Shown here one piece after another: positions 15,932 through 26,380 of a stretch of 57,801 nucleotides of DNA. The notes below the pieces were generated by a model. The model saw nothing but the letters and a program-made list of their open reading frames with translations. It was not told where the DNA came from and did not search any database. Where the stretch lies: positions 1-57,801 of the forward strand of contig NZ_PCQD01000015.1 in the NCBI RefSeq assembly GCF_002979975.1. The letters are read 5' to 3'. The translations under genes were made by a program, and so were the position numbers. Numbering within the stretch: the stretch's first letter is position 1; every line of letters begins with the position of its first letter. Origin of the DNA: Pseudomonas sp. MYb185 (GTDB taxonomy: Bacteria > Pseudomonadota > Gammaproteobacteria > Pseudomonadales > Pseudomonadaceae).

Positions 15932-17893
15932 ATGAGCGCCGACCATCTGTATCCCGTTCCGCCAGCCGTGGCCCAGCACGCCCATATCGATGAGCCCCGT
16001 TATCAGGCGCTGTACCAGGCATCGATCTCCCACCCCGAACAGTTCTGGGCGGAACAAGCCAAGCGCATTGACTGGATGACCGCATTCTCGCAGGTCAAGC
16101 AGACCTCGTTCGATACCGAGCAGTTCGGTATCCAGTGGTTTACCGGTGGCCAGCTCAACGTGTCGGCCAACTGCCTGGACCGCCACCTGGCTGAGCGCGC
16201 GGAGCAGACCGCGATCATCTGGGAAGCGGATGAGCCAGGCTCCGCGATACATATCAGCTACCGGGAACTGCACGCACAGGTGTGCCGTTTCGCCAACGTG
16301 CTGAAGCAACAGGGTGTCGTCCAGGGCGATGTGGTTACCCTGTACATGCCGATGATTCCCGAAGTCGTTATTGCCATGCTGGCCTGCACGCGCATTGGTG
16401 CGATTCATTCGGTGGTCTTCGGCGGGTTCTCTCCCGAGGCGCTGAGCAGCCGAATCGGGGACTGCGGCTCAAGGATAGTCGTCACCGCCGATGAAGGCTG
16501 CCGGGCAGGGCGGCGCATTCCATTGAAGGCGAATGTCGATGCGGCAATCGAGCTGCTGGGTGATCGCTCGGTCAACCGGGTGATCGTGGTCCGTCATACG
16601 GGTGCGGACGTTGCCTGGGATGCGCGACGGGACCATGACTATGACCAGTTGATGTCCAGAGCCGAGGCACACTGCCCACCCCTGGCGATGGATAGCGAAG
16701 CGCCGCTGTTCATTCTTTACACCTCGGGGTCCACCGGTCAGCCCAAGGGTATCGTGCATACCACTGCGGGCTATCTTCTGTACGCCGCGCTCACCCACGA
16801 GACGGTTTTCGATTACCAGCCCGGCGAGACCTACTGGTGCACTGCAGATGTGGGCTGGATCACCGGGCACAGCTATATGGTCTATGGGCCGCTGGCCAAC
16901 GGCTGCACCAGCGTGATGTACGAAGGTGTGCCCAATTACCCGGATATCACCCGTATGGCGCAGATCATCGATAGCCACAAGGTCAATATCCTGTACACGG
17001 CACCTACCGCCATCCGCGCCATGATGGCCCAGGGCGATGCTGCCGTGCAGGGTGCCGACGGCAGCAGTCTGCGGATACTTGGCTCGGCTGGCGAACCGAT
17101 CAACCCCGAAGCCTGGAACTGGTTCCACCAGACTGTCGGCCAGGGCCGCTGCCCGATTGTCGATACCTGGTGGCAGACCGAGACGGGCGGCATCATGGTC
17201 ACGCCATTACCCGGCGCCACGGCGCTCAAGCCCGGCTCGGCCACTCGTCCGTTCTTTGGCGTCCGGCCTGCTCTGGTGGACAATGAAGGCCAACTGCTGG
17301 AAGGCGAAGCCGAAGGCAACCTGGTACTGCTCGACTCCTGGCCGGGCCAGGCCAGATCCATTCATGGTGATCATTCGCGTTTTATCGAAACCTATTTCAG
17401 CACATTCAAAGGCGTTTACTTCACAGGGGACGGTGCCCGGCGTGATGCCGATGGCTACTACTGGATCACCGGCCGGGTGGATGACGTACTGAACGTATCG
17501 GGGCACCGTATGGGCACCGCCGAGATCGAAAGCGCCCTGGTTGCGCATCAGCAGGTGGCCGAGGCGGCGGTGGTGGGCGTTGCGCATGATATCAAAGGGC
17601 AGGGGATCTACGCCTACGTCACCCTGAATGCGGACGTGCAGCCCAGCGAATCACTACGCATTGAACTGATTCAGTGGGTACGCCGCGAAATCGGCCCGAT
17701 CGCCACACCGGACTGCATTCACTGGACCAGTGGCCTGCCGAAAACCCGCTCGGGGAAAATCATGCGACGCATCCTGCGCAAGATAGCAGCGGCTGAATAT
17801 GAGGGGCTGGGCGACCTGTCCACCTTGGCTGATCCGGCAGTGGTTGACCACCTGATCAATGAGCATCGTCGCATCAGCGCTGTGGCAAGCTGA
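15932..17893 (+). CDS. acs: Acetyl-CoA synthetase (acetate-CoA ligase)
   Basis: A 653-residue ANL-superfamily enzyme that activates acetate to acetyl-CoA through acetyl-AMP. The A3 motif is [11 protein letters not shown] near residue 266, the conserved TWWQTETG is near 412, and the C-terminal catalytic Lys609 lies in RSGKIMRR, the usual acetylation target. Placement after exaB allows acetate from ethanol oxidation to be assimilated directly. An aldehyde dehydrogenase linking the two steps is not in the window. Confidence 0.93.
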   Translation: MSADHLYPVPPAVAQHAHIDEPRYQALYQASISHPEQFWAEQAKRIDWMTAFSQVKQTSFDTEQFGIQWFTGGQLNVSANCLDRHLAERAEQTAIIWEADEPGSAIHISYRELHAQVCRFANVLKQQGVVQGDVVTLYMPMIPEVVIAMLACTRIGAIHSVVFGGFSPEALSSRIGDCGSRIVVTADEGCRAGRRIPLKANVDAAIELLGDRSVNRVIVVRHTGADVAWDARRDHDYDQLMSRAEAHCPPLAMDSEAPLFILYTSGSTGQPKGIVHTTAGYLLYAALTHETVFDYQPGETYWCTADVGWITGHSYMVYGPLANGCTSVMYEGVPNYPDITRMAQIIDSHKVNILYTAPTAIRAMMAQGDAAVQGADGSSLRILGSAGEPINPEAWNWFHQTVGQGRCPIVDTWWQTETGGIMVTPLPGATALKPGSATRPFFGVRPALVDNEGQLLEGEAEGNLVLLDSWPGQARSIHGDHSRFIETYFSTFKGVYFTGDGARRDADGYYWITGRVDDVLNVSGHRMGTAEIESALVAHQQVAEAAVVGVAHDIKGQGIYAYVTLNADVQPSESLRIELIQWVRREIGPIATPDCIHWTSGLPKTRSGKIMRRILRKIAAAEYEGLGDLSTLADPAVVDHLINEHRRISAVAS

Positions 17894-18090
17894 AGTATCA
17901 GCCCCGGGATGCTGGGTCAGGTCCTGGGGTTCCATGTTGGACGCGGTTTCTTTCGAGCAATAGAGGAGAACGATCAGAGCCTGGCAGGCTCCTATGGTAG
18001 AGAAAGCTGTAGATGTATGGTTCAAGTACGTAACGAGTTTGTCGGCAGGTGTCGGCAAGCTTGAGCTATCAATCACCGGAGGACTCTATT

Positions 18091-18162
18091 ATGTGGACAA
18101 AACCCAGCTATACCGATCTGCGCATTGGTTTTGAAGTCACCATGTACTTCGCCAACCGCTAA
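18091..18162 (+). CDS. pqqA: PQQ precursor peptide PqqA
   Basis: A 23-residue peptide beginning [11 protein letters not shown] and ending EVTMYFANR. Glu15 and Tyr19 are the residues cross-linked and cut out to become PQQ. It is preceded by a strong GGAGGA ribosome site and followed by an intercistronic hairpin before pqqB. The sequence is almost identical to other pseudomonad PqqA peptides. Confidence 0.97.
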   Translation: MWTKPSYTDLRIGFEVTMYFANR

Positions 18163-18173
18163 GCGCAAGCGCA

Positions 18174-18210
18174 CTGCCTGGCTGGTTTGCACCTCGAACC
18201 GGTCTGGCAG
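18174..18210 (+). promoter_or_regulatory. Intercistronic hairpin between pqqA and pqqB
   Basis: Left arm 18174-18187 (CTGCCTGGCTGGTT) pairs with 18197-18210 (AACCGGTCTGGCAG). This gives a 14-position stem with one mismatch and two G-U pairs around a 9-nt loop. There is no T tract. It probably protects or partly terminates the short pqqA message, giving more PqqA substrate than enzymes. Confidence 0.6.
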
Positions 18211-18231
18211 CTGCGCCCCGAGGCTCATACC

Positions 18232-19143
18232 ATGCTGATTCATATTCTGGGCTCTGCTGCTGGTGGCGGTTTCCCGCAGTGGAACTGCAACTGCCGTAAT
18301 TGTGATGGCTTGCGCAAGGGGCGGATCAATGCCCGGTCACGCACCCAGTCGTCCATTGCGCTATCCGATGGTAGCGGCAGTTGGGTGCTATGCAATGCTT
18401 CACCCGATATCCGTACGCAACTGGAGCAAACGCCGGTATTGCAACCCGGCCGTCAGTTGCGCGATACCGCCATTGGTGGAATCGTGCTGATGGACAGCCA
18501 GATCGATCACACCACGGGGCTGTTGACCCTGCGCGAAGGTTGCCCCCACCAGGTCTGGTGCACGGAGATGGTCCATCAGGACCTGACTACCGGCTTTCCG
18601 CTGTTCAATATGCTGGAACACTGGAATGGTGGCTTGCAGTGGAACCGCATCGAACTGGATGAAGGCTTCAGCGTTCCCGCCTGTCCGGCTCTGCACTTCA
18701 CCCCGATCCCCTTGCGCAGCGCCGCGCCGCCCTATTCGCCGCATCGCAACAACCCGCATCCCGGGGACAATATCGGCTTGTTGGTGCGCGATAGCAACAC
18801 CGGCGGGGTGCTGTTCTACGCACCTGGCCTGGGCCAGCCCAGCAGCCAGGTGCGAGACGCCATGGCCATGGCCGACTGCCTGCTGGTCGATGGCACGCTC
18901 TGGCGCGAGGATGAAATGCGCCACGCTGGCGTGGGAACCAAGCTGGGCAGCGAGATGGGCCACCTGCCGCAGAGTGGGGAGGGCGGGATGATCGAGCTGC
19001 TCGGTGCATACCCGCAGAGCCGGCGGGTGCTGACCCATATCAACAACACCAACCCGATTCTGGACGAAGACTCGGCCGAACGCGCGGAGTTGACGCGCCA
19101 CGGCATCGAGGTTGCCCATGATGGATTGCTGATCAACCTGTAA
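18232..19143 (+). CDS. pqqB: PQQ biosynthesis hydroxylase PqqB
   Basis: A 303-residue metallo-beta-lactamase-fold protein. ATG 18232 gives [19 protein letters not shown], matching the family start; the upstream TTG extension is non-conserved. A zinc-site motif CNCRNC is near residues 20-25 and the [11 protein letters not shown] segment is present. PqqB hydroxylates the Glu-Tyr di-amino-acid intermediate. It is the second gene of the pqq operon. Confidence 0.95.
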   Translation: MLIHILGSAAGGGFPQWNCNCRNCDGLRKGRINARSRTQSSIALSDGSGSWVLCNASPDIRTQLEQTPVLQPGRQLRDTAIGGIVLMDSQIDHTTGLLTLREGCPHQVWCTEMVHQDLTTGFPLFNMLEHWNGGLQWNRIELDEGFSVPACPALHFTPIPLRSAAPPYSPHRNNPHPGDNIGLLVRDSNTGGVLFYAPGLGQPSSQVRDAMAMADCLLVDGTLWREDEMRHAGVGTKLGSEMGHLPQSGEGGMIELLGAYPQSRRVLTHINNTNPILDEDSAERAELTRHGIEVAHDGLLINL

Positions 19144-19153
19144 GGAGAGCAGC

Positions 19154-19906
19154 ATGTCAGTTGAACCGATGAGCCGTGCGGCATTCGAACAGGCCCTGCG
19201 TGACAAGGGGCGCTATTACCATATCCATCATCCGTTCCACATTGCCATGCATGAGGGGCGCGCCACTCGGGAACAGATTCGCGGCTGGGTCGCCAACCGC
19301 TTCTATTACCAATTGAACATTCCGCTAAAGGATGCCGCCATCCTCGCCAACTGCAGCGATGCCGCTGCGCGTCGGGAGTGGGTGCAACGGATCATCGACC
19401 ACGATGGTACCGCCGAGGCCGGCGGCGGTATCGAAGCCTGGTTGCAGTTGGGCGAAGCAGTCGGCTTGAGCCGGGCAGAGCTGCTTGACCAGCGCCATGT
19501 ATTGCCCGGTGTGCGCTTTGCCGTGGACGCCTATGTCAACTTCGCCCGCCGCGCCGGCTGGAAGGAGGCCGCCAGCTCATCACTGACCGAACTCTTCGCG
19601 CCGCAGATTCATCAGTCGCGGCTGGACAGCTGGCCGGAACATTATCCCTGGATCGATCAACAGGGCTATCGCTACTTCCGCCGCCGTCTGAGCGAAGCAC
19701 GCCGGGATGTGGAACATGGCCTGCGGATCACCCTGGACCATTACCAGACCTTCGAGGCCCAACAGCGCATGCTCGAGATCCTGCAGTTCAAGCTGGATAT
19801 CCTGTGGAGCATGCTCGATGCCATGTCGATGGCCTATGAGCTGGGCCGTGCACCGTACCATACGGTCACCGATCAGCCTGCCTGGCACCGGGGGATCGCT
19901 CTGTGA
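19154..19906 (+). CDS. pqqC: Pyrroloquinoline-quinone synthase PqqC
   Basis: A 250-residue cofactor-free oxidase of the TENA/PqqC fold performing the last ring closure and eight-electron oxidation to PQQ. Family segments are YYHIHHPFH near 22-30, NRFYYQ near 48 and DHDGT near 79. It sits 10 bp after pqqB, and its stop overlaps the GTG start of pqqD by 4 bp. Confidence 0.96.
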   Translation: MSVEPMSRAAFEQALRDKGRYYHIHHPFHIAMHEGRATREQIRGWVANRFYYQLNIPLKDAAILANCSDAAARREWVQRIIDHDGTAEAGGGIEAWLQLGEAVGLSRAELLDQRHVLPGVRFAVDAYVNFARRAGWKEAASSSLTELFAPQIHQSRLDSWPEHYPWIDQQGYRYFRRRLSEARRDVEHGLRITLDHYQTFEAQQRMLEILQFKLDILWSMLDAMSMAYELGRAPYHTVTDQPAWHRGIAL

Positions 19907-20181
19907 ATACACCGTCGCTGACAGTTGTGCCGATGTTCAGACCGGGCTACCGGATGCAATGGGAGCCTGTGCAGGACTGCCATGTGCTGCTCTACCCCGA
20001 GGGTATGGTCAAGCTCAATGACAGTGCTGCCGAGATATTGAAACGGGTCGATGGTCAACGCTCAGTCAATGAGATCATCGCTGAACTGCAAGCCAGCTTT
20101 CCGTCTGCATCCGAGCTGGATGCAGACGTTCTGGCCTTTATCGGGGAAGCCCATGAACAACACTGGATCCGTTTTCGCTGA
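19903..20181 (+). CDS. pqqD: PqqA peptide chaperone PqqD
   Basis: A 92-residue RiPP recognition element that binds PqqA and presents it to PqqE. It starts with GTG within the pqqC stop and contains the family region [17 protein letters not shown] near 34-50. Its 3' end overlaps pqqE by 29 bp, so C, D and E are translationally coupled. Confidence 0.94.
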   Translation: MNTPSLTVVPMFRPGYRMQWEPVQDCHVLLYPEGMVKLNDSAAEILKRVDGQRSVNEIIAELQASFPSASELDADVLAFIGEAHEQHWIRFR

Positions 20182-21313
20182 CAGCCAGCCCCGGCCCGAA
20201 CAGGGACCACCGCTGTGGCTGCTGGCCGAACTGACGTACCGCTGCCCGTTGCAGTGTCCCTACTGCTCCAATCCGCTGGAATTTGCCGAGCACAAACAGG
20301 AACTGAGCACCGCGCAATGGATTGATGTGTTCAGTCAGGCACGAGCGCTGGGTGCCGCCCAGCTGGGTTTTTCCGGTGGTGAGCCGCTGGTGCGGGAGGA
20401 CCTGGCTGAGTTGATCGGTGCGGCGCGGGAAATGGGCTATTACACCAACCTGATCACCTCCGGCATGGGATTGAATCAGTCGCGCATCGAGCAGTTCCTG
20501 GAGGCAGGGCTGGATCATATCCAGATCAGCTTTCAGGCCTCGGACAGCGAGGTGAACAACATGCTGGCCGGCTCGCGCAAGGCCTTCGATCAGAAACTGG
20601 CGATGGCCCGGGCGGTCAAGGCTGCCGGCTATCCCATGGTGCTGAACTTCGTTACCCACCGGCACAATATCGACCAGATCGAGAAAATCATCGAGTTGTG
20701 CCTGGCACTGGAAGCCGACTTCGTGGAGCTGGCCACCTGTCAGTACTACGGCTGGGCCCACCTGAATCGCGCCGGCCTGCTACCGACCAAGGCGCAGCTG
20801 GATCACGCTGAAGCCGTGACCAACCGCTACCGAGCCCAACTGGCGGAGCAGGGCCACCCCTGCAAGCTGATCCTGGTGACCCCCGACTATTACGAGGAGC
20901 GACCGAAAGGCTGCATGAACGGATGGGGCAATATCTTCCTGACCATTACCCCGGATGGCACGGCCTTGCCTTGCCATAGCGCCCGGCAATTGCCGGTGAC
21001 CTTTCCCAGCGTCAGCGAATACAGCCTGTCGCATATCTGGTATGACTCCTTCGGCTTCAATCGCTATCGGGGCGATGACTGGATGCAGGAGCCCTGTCGC
21101 TCCTGTCCCGAAAAACACCAGGATTTCGGCGGTTGCCGCTGTCAGGCTTATATGCTGACCGGGGATGCGACCCAGGCCGATCCGGTGTGCAGCAAGTCAC
21201 CGCACCATCACCAGATACTGTCCGCCCGGGCCGAGGCCGAACTGCCCCAGCCACCGATCGAGGAACTGACCTTTCGCAATGAACGCACCTCCAGAATCAT
21301 CTGCAAGGTCTGA
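20153..21313 (+). CDS. pqqE: PqqA peptide cyclase, radical SAM enzyme PqqE
   Basis: A 386-residue radical SAM-SPASM protein forming the Glu-Tyr carbon-carbon bond in PqqA. The SAM cluster motif is CPLQCPYC near residues 28-35, with a GGEPL motif near 78. The C-terminal auxiliary-cluster cysteines include PCHSAR and the run [18 protein letters not shown] 20153, with GGGGAAG before it and a standard family N-terminus, is chosen over an upstream frame extension. Confidence 0.95.
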   Translation: MNNTGSVFADSQPRPEQGPPLWLLAELTYRCPLQCPYCSNPLEFAEHKQELSTAQWIDVFSQARALGAAQLGFSGGEPLVREDLAELIGAAREMGYYTNLITSGMGLNQSRIEQFLEAGLDHIQISFQASDSEVNNMLAGSRKAFDQKLAMARAVKAAGYPMVLNFVTHRHNIDQIEKIIELCLALEADFVELATCQYYGWAHLNRAGLLPTKAQLDHAEAVTNRYRAQLAEQGHPCKLILVTPDYYEERPKGCMNGWGNIFLTITPDGTALPCHSARQLPVTFPSVSEYSLSHIWYDSFGFNRYRGDDWMQEPCRSCPEKHQDFGGCRCQAYMLTGDATQADPVCSKSPHHHQILSARAEAELPQPPIEELTFRNERTSRIICKV

Positions 21314-23159
21314 GCGGGCCGGACGCTGGCGCAGTGATTTTTCCGCTGCCGATGCGGTGGCCGCGGGCACCGATTACGCTGACCTGACCTGCGATGAGCA
21401 GCGGGTGCTGTGGGTCGAGTTTTTCCCAGGGGAGGGACGCAGCGCGGTAGTCGAGTGGACACCCAGGGGCACACGGCGCCTGACGCCGCCCGGCTACAGC
21501 GTGCGCAGCCGGGTCTACGAGTATGGCGGCGGCGCGTTGTGTCTTGCCGGCGATGGTCTGGTGTTCGTCAACGAGGCGGACCAGCAGCTCTATCACCAGC
21601 GGTTCGATGACCTGTCCTGTACCCAACTGAGCTGCGCTGTCGATTGCCGCTACGGTGGGCTGGTGTTTGACCCGGTACATCGCCGTATCATCGCCGTGGA
21701 GGAACAGCATGGTGGCAGTGAGGTGGCTCACCGACTGGTAGCGATCGATCTGCGTGGTATCCGGCATCTGCTGGCCGAGGGTGCGGACTTCTACAACAGC
21801 CCCTGTCTCAGCCCCGATGGCCAGCGCCTGGCGTGGATCGAATGGCAGCGCCCCGAGCTGCCCTGGACCAGCAGCACCCTGTGCTGGGCCAGGCTGGACA
21901 GTCAGGGGCTACCGGGCGATGTCGAGCGCATGGGACATGATGAGTCGCTGCAGCAGCCACTATTCAGTGACCGCGGTGAGCTGCTGTGCCTGACGGATCG
22001 CACTGGTCACTGGCAGCCCTGGCGGCAGTTGGCCGACCAGCAATGGCAGCTGCTGCCGTCACGGGCTGCCGACCACGCGCCGGCGCCCTGGCAGCTCACC
22101 CCCAGGCATTATCTGGCCTTGCCGGATGCTTGGCTGGCGCTGAGCTGGAGCGAGCAGGGCTATGGCCGTCTGGCTCTGCGCCATGCCGATCGGGGTGAAG
22201 AGCGACTGCTGGCTCAAGGTTATACGCGCTTTCGCGGGCTGGCCTGCAACAGCAACAGCCTGTTCTGCCTGGCCAGCTCACCGGACTGCAGTGCAGCTGT
22301 ACTGCGCATTTCCCTGGATAGCGGGGAGGTCAGGGTCTTGGCCCAGGCGTCCAGTACATTGGGCTCGGAAGATATCTCCCGCCCCGAACCCATGGCTTAT
22401 CCAACCGCGCAGCAGGAGATTGCCCATGGCTTCCATTATCCGCCATGCAACAGCCAGGCAAGACTGTCGACCGATGAACTCCCACCCCTGGTGATCTTCA
22501 CCCACGGCGGGCCGACCTCGGCCTGTTATCCGGTACTGGATAACCGTATCCAGTACTGGACCCAGCGCGGTTTTGCCGTCGCCGACCTGAATTATCGTGG
22601 CAGTGTCGGCTTCGGCAGGGCCTATCGGCAGCGGCTGCAGGGTAACTGGGGCGTGACCGATGTGGAGGATGTGCTGGCGGCCATTGAGCATCTGGACCAG
22701 CGTAAACTGATCAATCCAGCACGTGTGTTTATCCGCGGCCAGAGCGCCGGCGGTTTTACCACACTGAACAGCCTGGTCAGTGCCAGCGGGCGCTTCCGCG
22801 CGGCGGGCAGCCTGTATGGTGTGAGCGATCCCTTGCAGCTGCGCAGCGTCACCCACAAGTTCGAGGCCGACTATATCGACTGGCTGATCGGCGCCCCCCA
22901 TGAGCAGCCCGAGCGCTACCAACAGCGCTCGCCGCTGGCCCAGGCTGCAGCCATCAGCACACCGACGATTTTCTTCCAGGGCATGCAGGACGCGGTGGTG
23001 CTGCCGGCCCAGACCGAGCAGATGGTCGCGGTATTGGAAGAGCAGGGCGTAGCCGTGCAGTACGTCAGGTTCGAGGAGGAGCGTCATGGTTTTCGCCAGC
23101 CCGACAGTTTGCGACAAGTTCTAGAAAAGGAATTAGCCTTCTACCGTATGTATCTGTAA
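21279..23159 (+). CDS. pqqH: S9-family prolyl oligopeptidase-like peptidase (PqqH-type)
   Basis: A 626-residue cytoplasmic serine peptidase: an N-terminal beta-propeller (about 1-360) and an alpha/beta-hydrolase domain. The catalytic triad is Ser489 in GQSAGG, Asp571 in GMQDAVV and His603 in ERHGF. The start overlaps the end of pqqE by 35 bp, so it belongs to the pqq operon. Similar genes follow pqqE in other pseudomonads; a role in trimming PqqA fragments or another peptide of the regulon is plausible but unproved here. Confidence 0.88.
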   Translation: MNAPPESSARSERAGRWRSDFSAADAVAAGTDYADLTCDEQRVLWVEFFPGEGRSAVVEWTPRGTRRLTPPGYSVRSRVYEYGGGALCLAGDGLVFVNEADQQLYHQRFDDLSCTQLSCAVDCRYGGLVFDPVHRRIIAVEEQHGGSEVAHRLVAIDLRGIRHLLAEGADFYNSPCLSPDGQRLAWIEWQRPELPWTSSTLCWARLDSQGLPGDVERMGHDESLQQPLFSDRGELLCLTDRTGHWQPWRQLADQQWQLLPSRAADHAPAPWQLTPRHYLALPDAWLALSWSEQGYGRLALRHADRGEERLLAQGYTRFRGLACNSNSLFCLASSPDCSAAVLRISLDSGEVRVLAQASSTLGSEDISRPEPMAYPTAQQEIAHGFHYPPCNSQARLSTDELPPLVIFTHGGPTSACYPVLDNRIQYWTQRGFAVADLNYRGSVGFGRAYRQRLQGNWGVTDVEDVLAAIEHLDQRKLINPARVFIRGQSAGGFTTLNSLVSASGRFRAAGSLYGVSDPLQLRSVTHKFEADYIDWLIGAPHEQPERYQQRSPLAQAAAISTPTIFFQGMQDAVVLPAQTEQMVAVLEEQGVAVQYVRFEEERHGFRQPDSLRQVLEKELAFYRMYL

Positions 23160-23178
23160 TGACTGAACTGCTCGGGGT

Positions 23179-23196
23179 GTAGCGCCCCTGCGCTAC
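23179..23196. repeat. REP-like palindrome between pqqH and pqqF
   Basis: GTAGCGC-CCCT-GCGCTAC, a 7-bp stem with a 4-nt loop. The same palindrome, in opposite orientation, occurs at 47024-47041, with conserved flanks (CGGGGT before, GCC after). Confidence 0.7.
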
Positions 23197-23246
23197 GCCT
23201 GCAGCGCTGCCGCCCCGAATGCCTCTCCGGAGAACATAGAGCCCCC

Positions 23247-25847
23247 ATGCAAAGTCTGGAACTACCACGCCTACCCAACGATGGCCGGCACTACCAGCTC
23301 TACATAGCCTCGAACGGACTGCTCTGCCTGCTGGTCAGTGACCCCATGGCCGATGCCGCCAGCTGCGTGGTCCAGTTCCGCGTGGGCAGTCACGACGAGC
23401 CGGAACATCTCCCCGGCCTGGCGCACCTGCTCGAACATATGCTGTTCATGGGTTCGGCGGATTACCCCCAGGCCGGCTCATTTCCGCAATTGGTAAGCCA
23501 GTGGTCCGGGCGCTTCAATGCTAGCACCGCAGCGCAGCGCACACGCTACCATTTCAGCGTCACCCCGGCCGGACTCGATGCCTGCCTGGCCCAATTGACA
23601 GACATGCTGACAGCCCCCTTGTTGTCCCCTGAGGCAGTGGCCGCGGAACGCCAGGTGATCGATGCCGAGTTTCATACCCGGCTGGCGGATGACGCACTGC
23701 ACGAGCAGGCTGCCCTGGGCCAGGTCTGCAACCCGGCCCATCCCCTGAGCCGTTTCAGTGCAGGCAACCTCAGCACTCTGGGGCTTGAACCCGAGGCTCT
23801 GGCCGAAGCGCTGCGGGCGTTTCACAGTCGGCATTACCAGGCGGCGAATGGCTGCGTACTGATCCATGCGCCACAGCCCATGGCAGAGCTTCAATTGTTT
23901 GCCGCCCGGCTGGCTGAACGCCTGCCTGCCAAACCTCAAGCGCCACGTCTCAGCCCTGGGCCACTCTTTGCGCCACAGGCATTACCCGGCCTGTTGCGTT
24001 GGCAGAGTTGCGCCCAGCAGAACCAGTGGCTACTGCTCTTTGCATTGAACAATGTGCAAACCGGGCAGGGCGCCAGCGCCCTCGGCTGGCTATGTGAATG
24101 GCTGGCCAGTCCAGCGCCTGCCGGCGCGCTTGGCTGGTTACGCAGGCAGGGGCTGATTGCCCAGCTGCAGGTCAGCACCCAGCATTACACCGACCAGCAA
24201 AGCTTATTGCGTATCGAGCTTGACCCATTGATCGGGGACAGTGACTATCCCGCGCTGCTCAATGGCTTCTTCTCCTGGTTGACGGCACTGAGACTGACCC
24301 CGATACCAGCCTGGCCACAGGCTGCCCGGCAGCAACTCGCCGATCAGGCTTTTGCCCATGGCCTACGGGGGGAGCCGTTGCACTGGCTCACCATGCAGGC
24401 CGAGCGCACCCTGTACCAGCCACCGGAACAGATTCTGGAAAGTACCGGCCAGTGGGCTGGACTTGATCAGCCATCCTGGCTTGGGTTGCTTGAACAGCTG
24501 CAACCCGAGAGCGTCCTGCTCGTCCAGAGCCAGAAGGACGAGACCGCCTTGCCGCAACAAGCGGCCTGGACGCGTACCCACTTCGCCTTCAGCCCCTTGA
24601 ACTGGCAACCCGTCGCAGGCCACGGTCAGGCGCTGGCCGAGGCGGATTGGCCGATCTGGGCAGTTGCCGAGCCGGAAGCTGAATGCCACGCCGGGGCCGA
24701 CTGCGACTCACTGCCAGGATTGCGCAGCATCCCTCTGCCGATCAAGTCCGAGGGGCAGGGCAGAGATACTGTCCGTCTTGCCTGGTGCTGGCCAGAGGGG
24801 CGACTGGATCGTTACCAGCGGGACAGGCTCAAAGTCCTGTGGAACCTGCAGACCGAGCCATTACATGGCTGGGCTAGCGCCTGTGGTATCAGCCTGGCGT
24901 GGCAGGATCAGGCAGGTCTGATCTGGCTTGAATTGCAGGGTCCGCGGCAAGGACTCCGGGCGGGTGTCGCCGCAGTGGTAGCGGCGCTGGCCCGGCAACC
25001 CGATCCGACCCTGCAGCATCTGGCCGAGCATCGCCATCAAAGGAATCTCAACGAGCGCCGGCAGGCGCTGCCTGCCTACCGCCTGCTGGAAGAGCTCGAT
25101 ATCCAGCTGAACCCGACACCGAACAATCCCGACAGTGCACAACCAGCAGCCGCTCAGGTAGCCTGGCTGTATCCCCAGGAGTGGCAGGCAGAGTGGCTCA
25201 AGCCGGTAACCACCAGCCTGCAACAGCTCTGCCCGCGACTGGCAGAATCCTTCAACTGGCAGCCCCCTGCGCTGCGCCTGTTGGGGGAGGGCACCACCAC
25301 CATTCGGGTGGACTGCCAGCACGCTGACCGGGCCTACCTTCTCTATTGTCAGGCCGGCTCAAGCAGCCTGGACCAGCGTGCCAGCTGGCAACTGCTGCAC
25401 CAGCATATCGGCGCGTCCTTTTTTGACCAGCTGCGTACCCGCCAGCAACTGGGTTACTGGGTCGTGGCCCGTTACCACGAAGTGGCTGGAACCCCGGGGC
25501 TCATCCTGTTGGTGCAATCGCCCACTCACGATCATCAGCAGATCGAGATCGCCGTGAGCAACTGGTTGGAGAGCGAGCGCAAGCGCCTGGCTGAACTGCA
25601 CTTTGCGCAGATCCGACACCAGGCGCAGCAGCTGGCAAGTCATCTACGCGCGCAGTCCCGTTCGCCATCTGGTCAGCTGGAGCTGCATTGGGCCCAGGGG
25701 CTGGGACTGCCTGGTGCAGCGGTGAACGGCGTCTGTACAGCCCTGGAGCAACTCACCCCAGCGTCATGGGCAGAAACGCTGGATGACTGGCTACTACAGA
25801 GACCACGCCGGCTGCGCTTGCTCAGCCGGCCAGCACAGGAAAACTGA
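23247..25847 (+). CDS. pqqF: M16-family zinc protease PqqF
   Basis: An 866-residue insulinase-like protease. The inverted zinc motif H60-LL-E63-H64 sits in LAHLLEHMLFMGS, with a third-ligand segment EAVAAERQVIDAEF near 130. The C-terminal inactive M16 domain carries RTRQQLGYWV. PqqF, with a partner, cuts the cross-linked Glu-Tyr unit from modified PqqA. It is 87 bp after pqqH, separated by the REP-like palindrome, and converges with the haemoglobin gene. Confidence 0.93.
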   Translation: MQSLELPRLPNDGRHYQLYIASNGLLCLLVSDPMADAASCVVQFRVGSHDEPEHLPGLAHLLEHMLFMGSADYPQAGSFPQLVSQWSGRFNASTAAQRTRYHFSVTPAGLDACLAQLTDMLTAPLLSPEAVAAERQVIDAEFHTRLADDALHEQAALGQVCNPAHPLSRFSAGNLSTLGLEPEALAEALRAFHSRHYQAANGCVLIHAPQPMAELQLFAARLAERLPAKPQAPRLSPGPLFAPQALPGLLRWQSCAQQNQWLLLFALNNVQTGQGASALGWLCEWLASPAPAGALGWLRRQGLIAQLQVSTQHYTDQQSLLRIELDPLIGDSDYPALLNGFFSWLTALRLTPIPAWPQAARQQLADQAFAHGLRGEPLHWLTMQAERTLYQPPEQILESTGQWAGLDQPSWLGLLEQLQPESVLLVQSQKDETALPQQAAWTRTHFAFSPLNWQPVAGHGQALAEADWPIWAVAEPEAECHAGADCDSLPGLRSIPLPIKSEGQGRDTVRLAWCWPEGRLDRYQRDRLKVLWNLQTEPLHGWASACGISLAWQDQAGLIWLELQGPRQGLRAGVAAVVAALARQPDPTLQHLAEHRHQRNLNERRQALPAYRLLEELDIQLNPTPNNPDSAQPAAAQVAWLYPQEWQAEWLKPVTTSLQQLCPRLAESFNWQPPALRLLGEGTTTIRVDCQHADRAYLLYCQAGSSSLDQRASWQLLHQHIGASFFDQLRTRQQLGYWVVARYHEVAGTPGLILLVQSPTHDHQQIEIAVSNWLESERKRLAELHFAQIRHQAQQLASHLRAQSRSPSGQLELHWAQGLGLPGAAVNGVCTALEQLTPASWAETLDDWLLQRPRRLRLLSRPAQEN

Positions 25848-25852
25848 GCGAA

Positions 25853-26275
25853 TCATACGCCGGGTTTGCGCTGCACTGCGACGACACGCTCGGCGGGCAC
25901 CCGCAACTGGCGCAGCAGATATTCCTTGAATTCGGGCGTGTAGGGCTGCAACTCGATCGCCTGAGCCATACAACCCAGCCAGGCGTCCCGCTCAGCCTCG
26001 CCAATCGGCCAACTGGTATGGAACATGGGAATACTGATCGAACCGTAACGCTCCTGGAACAGTTTGGGCCCGCCCAGCCAGCCGCTGAGGAAGCAGGCCA
26101 GTTTGTCCCGGGCAAGGGTCAGATCCTCGGCATGCATGGCCCGAATGGCACGGGCGGGTTCCCAGCTATCCATGATCCGGTAGAAATCATCCACCAGTTG
26201 GCGAATGCCTTCGATACCCCCAGCGGCCTGATAGGAAGCGTCCTGAGTACCGTACATGGGTGGTTGAGCAGACAT
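25853..26275 (-). CDS. Group II truncated haemoglobin
   Basis: A 140-residue 2-on-2 globin. It carries the group II signature LSGWLGGPKLF near 63-73, candidate proximal His86 in MFHTSWPIG, and Trp99 in ERDAWLGCM. Such proteins bind oxygen or NO and may support peroxidase or NO detoxification. It ends 5 bp from the convergent pqqF stop and lies downstream of lysO on the same strand, separated by a 105-bp gap with an inverted repeat. Confidence 0.9.
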   Translation of the reverse strand: MSAQPPMYGTQDASYQAAGGIEGIRQLVDDFYRIMDSWEPARAIRAMHAEDLTLARDKLACFLSGWLGGPKLFQERYGSISIPMFHTSWPIGEAERDAWLGCMAQAIELQPYTPEFKEYLLRQLRVPAERVVAVQRKPGV

Positions 26276-26343
26276 GTCTTTCCTCTCATCAGCAGTCCAG
26301 TGGCAGCGGTCACATGGCCTCTGCCTGTCGGGCTACAGTCTAT

Positions 26344-26378
26344 CAACAAAGGAGCGCCATTTTGCCGGACCTTTGTTG
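26344..26378 (-). terminator. Inverted repeat between lysO and the haemoglobin gene
   Basis: A perfect 9-bp inverted repeat CAACAAAGG/CCTTTGTTG with a 17-bp spacer, starting 2 bp past the lysO stop. There is no T tract, so it could equally be a protein-binding site for the haemoglobin gene. Confidence 0.4.
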
Positions 26379-26380
26379 CG

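Noticed and set aside
17977..17991. GAGCCTG-G-CAGGCTC palindrome after acs
   Set aside because: The loop is one base and no T tract follows; it is too weak to call an acs terminator.
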